This document shows, in pieces, positions 62,886-64,000 of a stretch of 64,000 bases of DNA. Below the pieces are notes generated by a model that worked only from the letters and a program-made list of their open reading frames with translations, made no database searches and was not told the DNA's origin. Source of the DNA: DASRIA01 sp963768885. Lineage in GTDB: Bacteria; Actinomycetota; Thermoleophilia; Solirubrobacterales; JBBDJG01. Within the stretch, counting starts at the first letter, position 1. Every line of letters starts with the position of its first letter. The position numbers and the translations under genes are program-made. The stretch covers positions 186,001-250,000 of the forward strand of contig CAVYJN010000007.1 of NCBI GenBank assembly GCA_963768885.1, written 5' to 3'.

Positions 62886-63896
62886 TCACTCGGCGACGAC
62901 CGCGTCGGCGGAGGTCGTGAATTTGTCGTGGAAGATCCTGCTGCTCTCGTCGATGCCGTGCCGCTCCGTCGCCAGCTCGATCATCGCGTCGATCATCGGG
63001 GGCGGTCCGCACATGTAGATCTCGGGGTCATCCATCTCGCCTGCCTCGATGACCGCGCAAGCGGGCTCGTGCACGAACCCGATCACGGGCACGAACTCGA
63101 AGTCGGGCAGCCGTGCCCCGAGCTCCTGAACGAGGTCGACGTAGAACAGGTCCTGCTCGGACCGGGCTCCGTAGAAGAAGCGCACCCTGCGGCCGCTCTC
63201 CTGCTCCGCAAGGCTGCGCAGCAGCGACAGGACAGGGGCCATGCCAGATCCCCCCGCCACCATCAGGATGGGGCGGTCATTGTTGCGTAGGTGGAAGGCG
63301 CCGTAGGGGCCCGTGAAACGAAGTTCGTCCCCCGCCTTGATCTCACCATTGAGCATGCTGGAGAACCGACCACCTTCGTAGTGCTTCACGATCAGCTCGA
63401 TGCGCCCGTCGCCTGGCAGGTTCGCCATCGAGAACGACCGGCGCGCGTCTTGGTCGCCGGGGATCCAGACGTCCACGTACTGCCCCGGGAGGAAGTCGAA
63501 GCCGGCCGGCTCGATCACCTCCAGCTCCAAGCGCCGGATGTCGTGCGTGAGTGCCTCGACCGCGGTCACGGTCCCGCGCCCGTCGCGGATCTCGTGCTCC
63601 AGCTTGTAGTTCTCCGGGTCGAAGTGCAGCAGCTCGACGACCAGGTCCTCCTCCGGCATCGCGCGACACAGCAGCGTGTAGCCGTTCGACTCCTCGGACT
63701 CCGAGAGGGCGAACGTCGAGTACGGCTTCAGCACCACCTCGCCTTCCAGCAGGTAGGCCTTGCAGGCCGAGCACTGCCCTTCGCGGCACCCGTACACGAG
63801 GTTGAACCCGTGCCGGAAGGCCGCGTCGAGGACGGACTCCTCCTCGTCGCAGTCGATCTCCTCGCCGATCGGCTCGAAGATGACCCTGGGACTCAC
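62886..63896 (-). CDS. prmB: Soluble diiron monooxygenase NADH reductase
   Basis: 336 aa electron carrier from NADH to the diiron hydroxylase. The N-terminal plant-type [2Fe-2S] ferredoxin has Cys37, Cys42, Cys45 and Cys77 (GCREGQCSACKAYLLEGEV, LLCRAM). The FAD domain has RRSFSMANLPGDG with the RxxS motif. The NAD domain has MVAGGSGMAPVLSLLRSLAE and YMCGPPPMIDAMIELA. This fused ferredoxin-FNR layout matches MmoC/PrmB. Fifteen bases downstream of the large-subunit gene. Confidence 0.93.
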   Translation of the reverse strand: MSPRVIFEPIGEEIDCDEEESVLDAAFRHGFNLVYGCREGQCSACKAYLLEGEVVLKPYSTFALSESEESNGYTLLCRAMPEEDLVVELLHFDPENYKLEHEIRDGRGTVTAVEALTHDIRRLELEVIEPAGFDFLPGQYVDVWIPGDQDARRSFSMANLPGDGRIELIVKHYEGGRFSSMLNGEIKAGDELRFTGPYGAFHLRNNDRPILMVAGGSGMAPVLSLLRSLAEQESGRRVRFFYGARSEQDLFYVDLVQELGARLPDFEFVPVIGFVHEPACAVIEAGEMDDPEIYMCGPPPMIDAMIELATERHGIDESSRIFHDKFTTSADAVVAE

Positions 63897-63911
63897 CGGG
63901 CAGTACCTATC

Positions 63912-64000
63912 TCAGTGGGCGACGACCGGCTTACCGCTGCCGTTGCCGCTGCCGTTCGACCACGGGGCCGCCGCCTTCAGCCCGCCGTCGATGTGACCGT
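63912..64000 (-). CDS. Soluble diiron monooxygenase hydroxylase large subunit, C-terminal end (partial)
   Basis: Only about 28 codons lie in the window: GHIDGGLKAAAPWSNGSGNG followed by SGKPVVAH and a TGA at 63912. No iron ligands are visible. The call rests on position: it precedes the reductase, small subunit and coupling protein in the large-reductase-small-coupling order of propane and related (group 5/6) monooxygenases. The Gly/Ser/Asn-rich tail before the stop is a flexible end. Confidence 0.7.
   Translation of the reverse strand, partial: GHIDGGLKAAAPWSNGSGNGSGKPVVAH

Overview
The window is very G+C-rich (about 70 % by eye). It is packed with short-spaced or overlapping operons and uses GTG and TTG starts freely. 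The housekeeping gene order (hrcA-dnaJ-prmA, phoH-ybeY-era, mreBCD-mrdA-rodA-rne-rplU-rpmA-obg-proB-proA-nadD-rsfS), a paired MaoC dehydratase and a propane-monooxygenase-type cluster together suggest an actinobacterium. A deep-branching lineage such as Thermoleophilia/Solirubrobacterales is my best guess; that is inference from gene content, not a database result.

Layout, left to right. (1) 1-2519: branched-chain amino acid or amide ABC transporter: end of livG, livF, and a convergent substrate-binding lipoprotein. (2) 2680-11782, minus strand: tryptophan block hisIE-trpE-trpG-trpD-trpC-htrA-trpF-trpB-trpA plus a small membrane protein, with a small zinc-binding protein upstream. (3) 11934-27079: RNA, ribosome and chaperone block: era, ybeY, phoH, yqeY, mtaB, prmA, dnaJ, hrcA, a MaoC pair, a secreted protein, lepA, murJ, rpsT, holA. 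(4) 27120-33015: comEC, comEA, a cupin, leuS. (5) 33127-36342, plus strand: secreted DUF1800, DUF1501 and cupredoxin genes. (6) 36343-37838: RNA-rich, poorly coding stretch holding a candidate structured RNA with terminators, a small HD-GYP gene and an overlong tRNA-Ala-like gene. (7) 37839-50952: rsfS-nadD-proA-proB-obg-rpmA-rplU-rne-rodA-mrdA-mreD-mreC-mreB, joining ribosome assembly, proline synthesis and the rod-shape machinery. (8) 51144-56800: maf, ndk, a zinc-ribbon membrane protein, folC, valS. (9) 56858-64000: an NTF2-like protein, an SMP-30 lactonase, an aldehyde dehydrogenase, a GMC alcohol oxidoreductase and a soluble diiron monooxygenase (coupling protein, small hydroxylase subunit, reductase, tail of the large subunit), which together look like a hydrocarbon or alcohol oxidation pathway.

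A property of the whole window matters for any user. At least 13 otherwise well-conserved genes are interrupted, and in all 19 interruptions I found, removing ONE base restores the family sequence without loss. No interruption needs an added base. The tRNA-Ala-like gene is also 9 bases too long. Insertion-biased sequencing error is the likeliest cause, so I annotate these genes across the frameshift instead of calling pseudogenes. For such genes the coordinates run from the inferred start to the inferred stop and the length is not a multiple of three.
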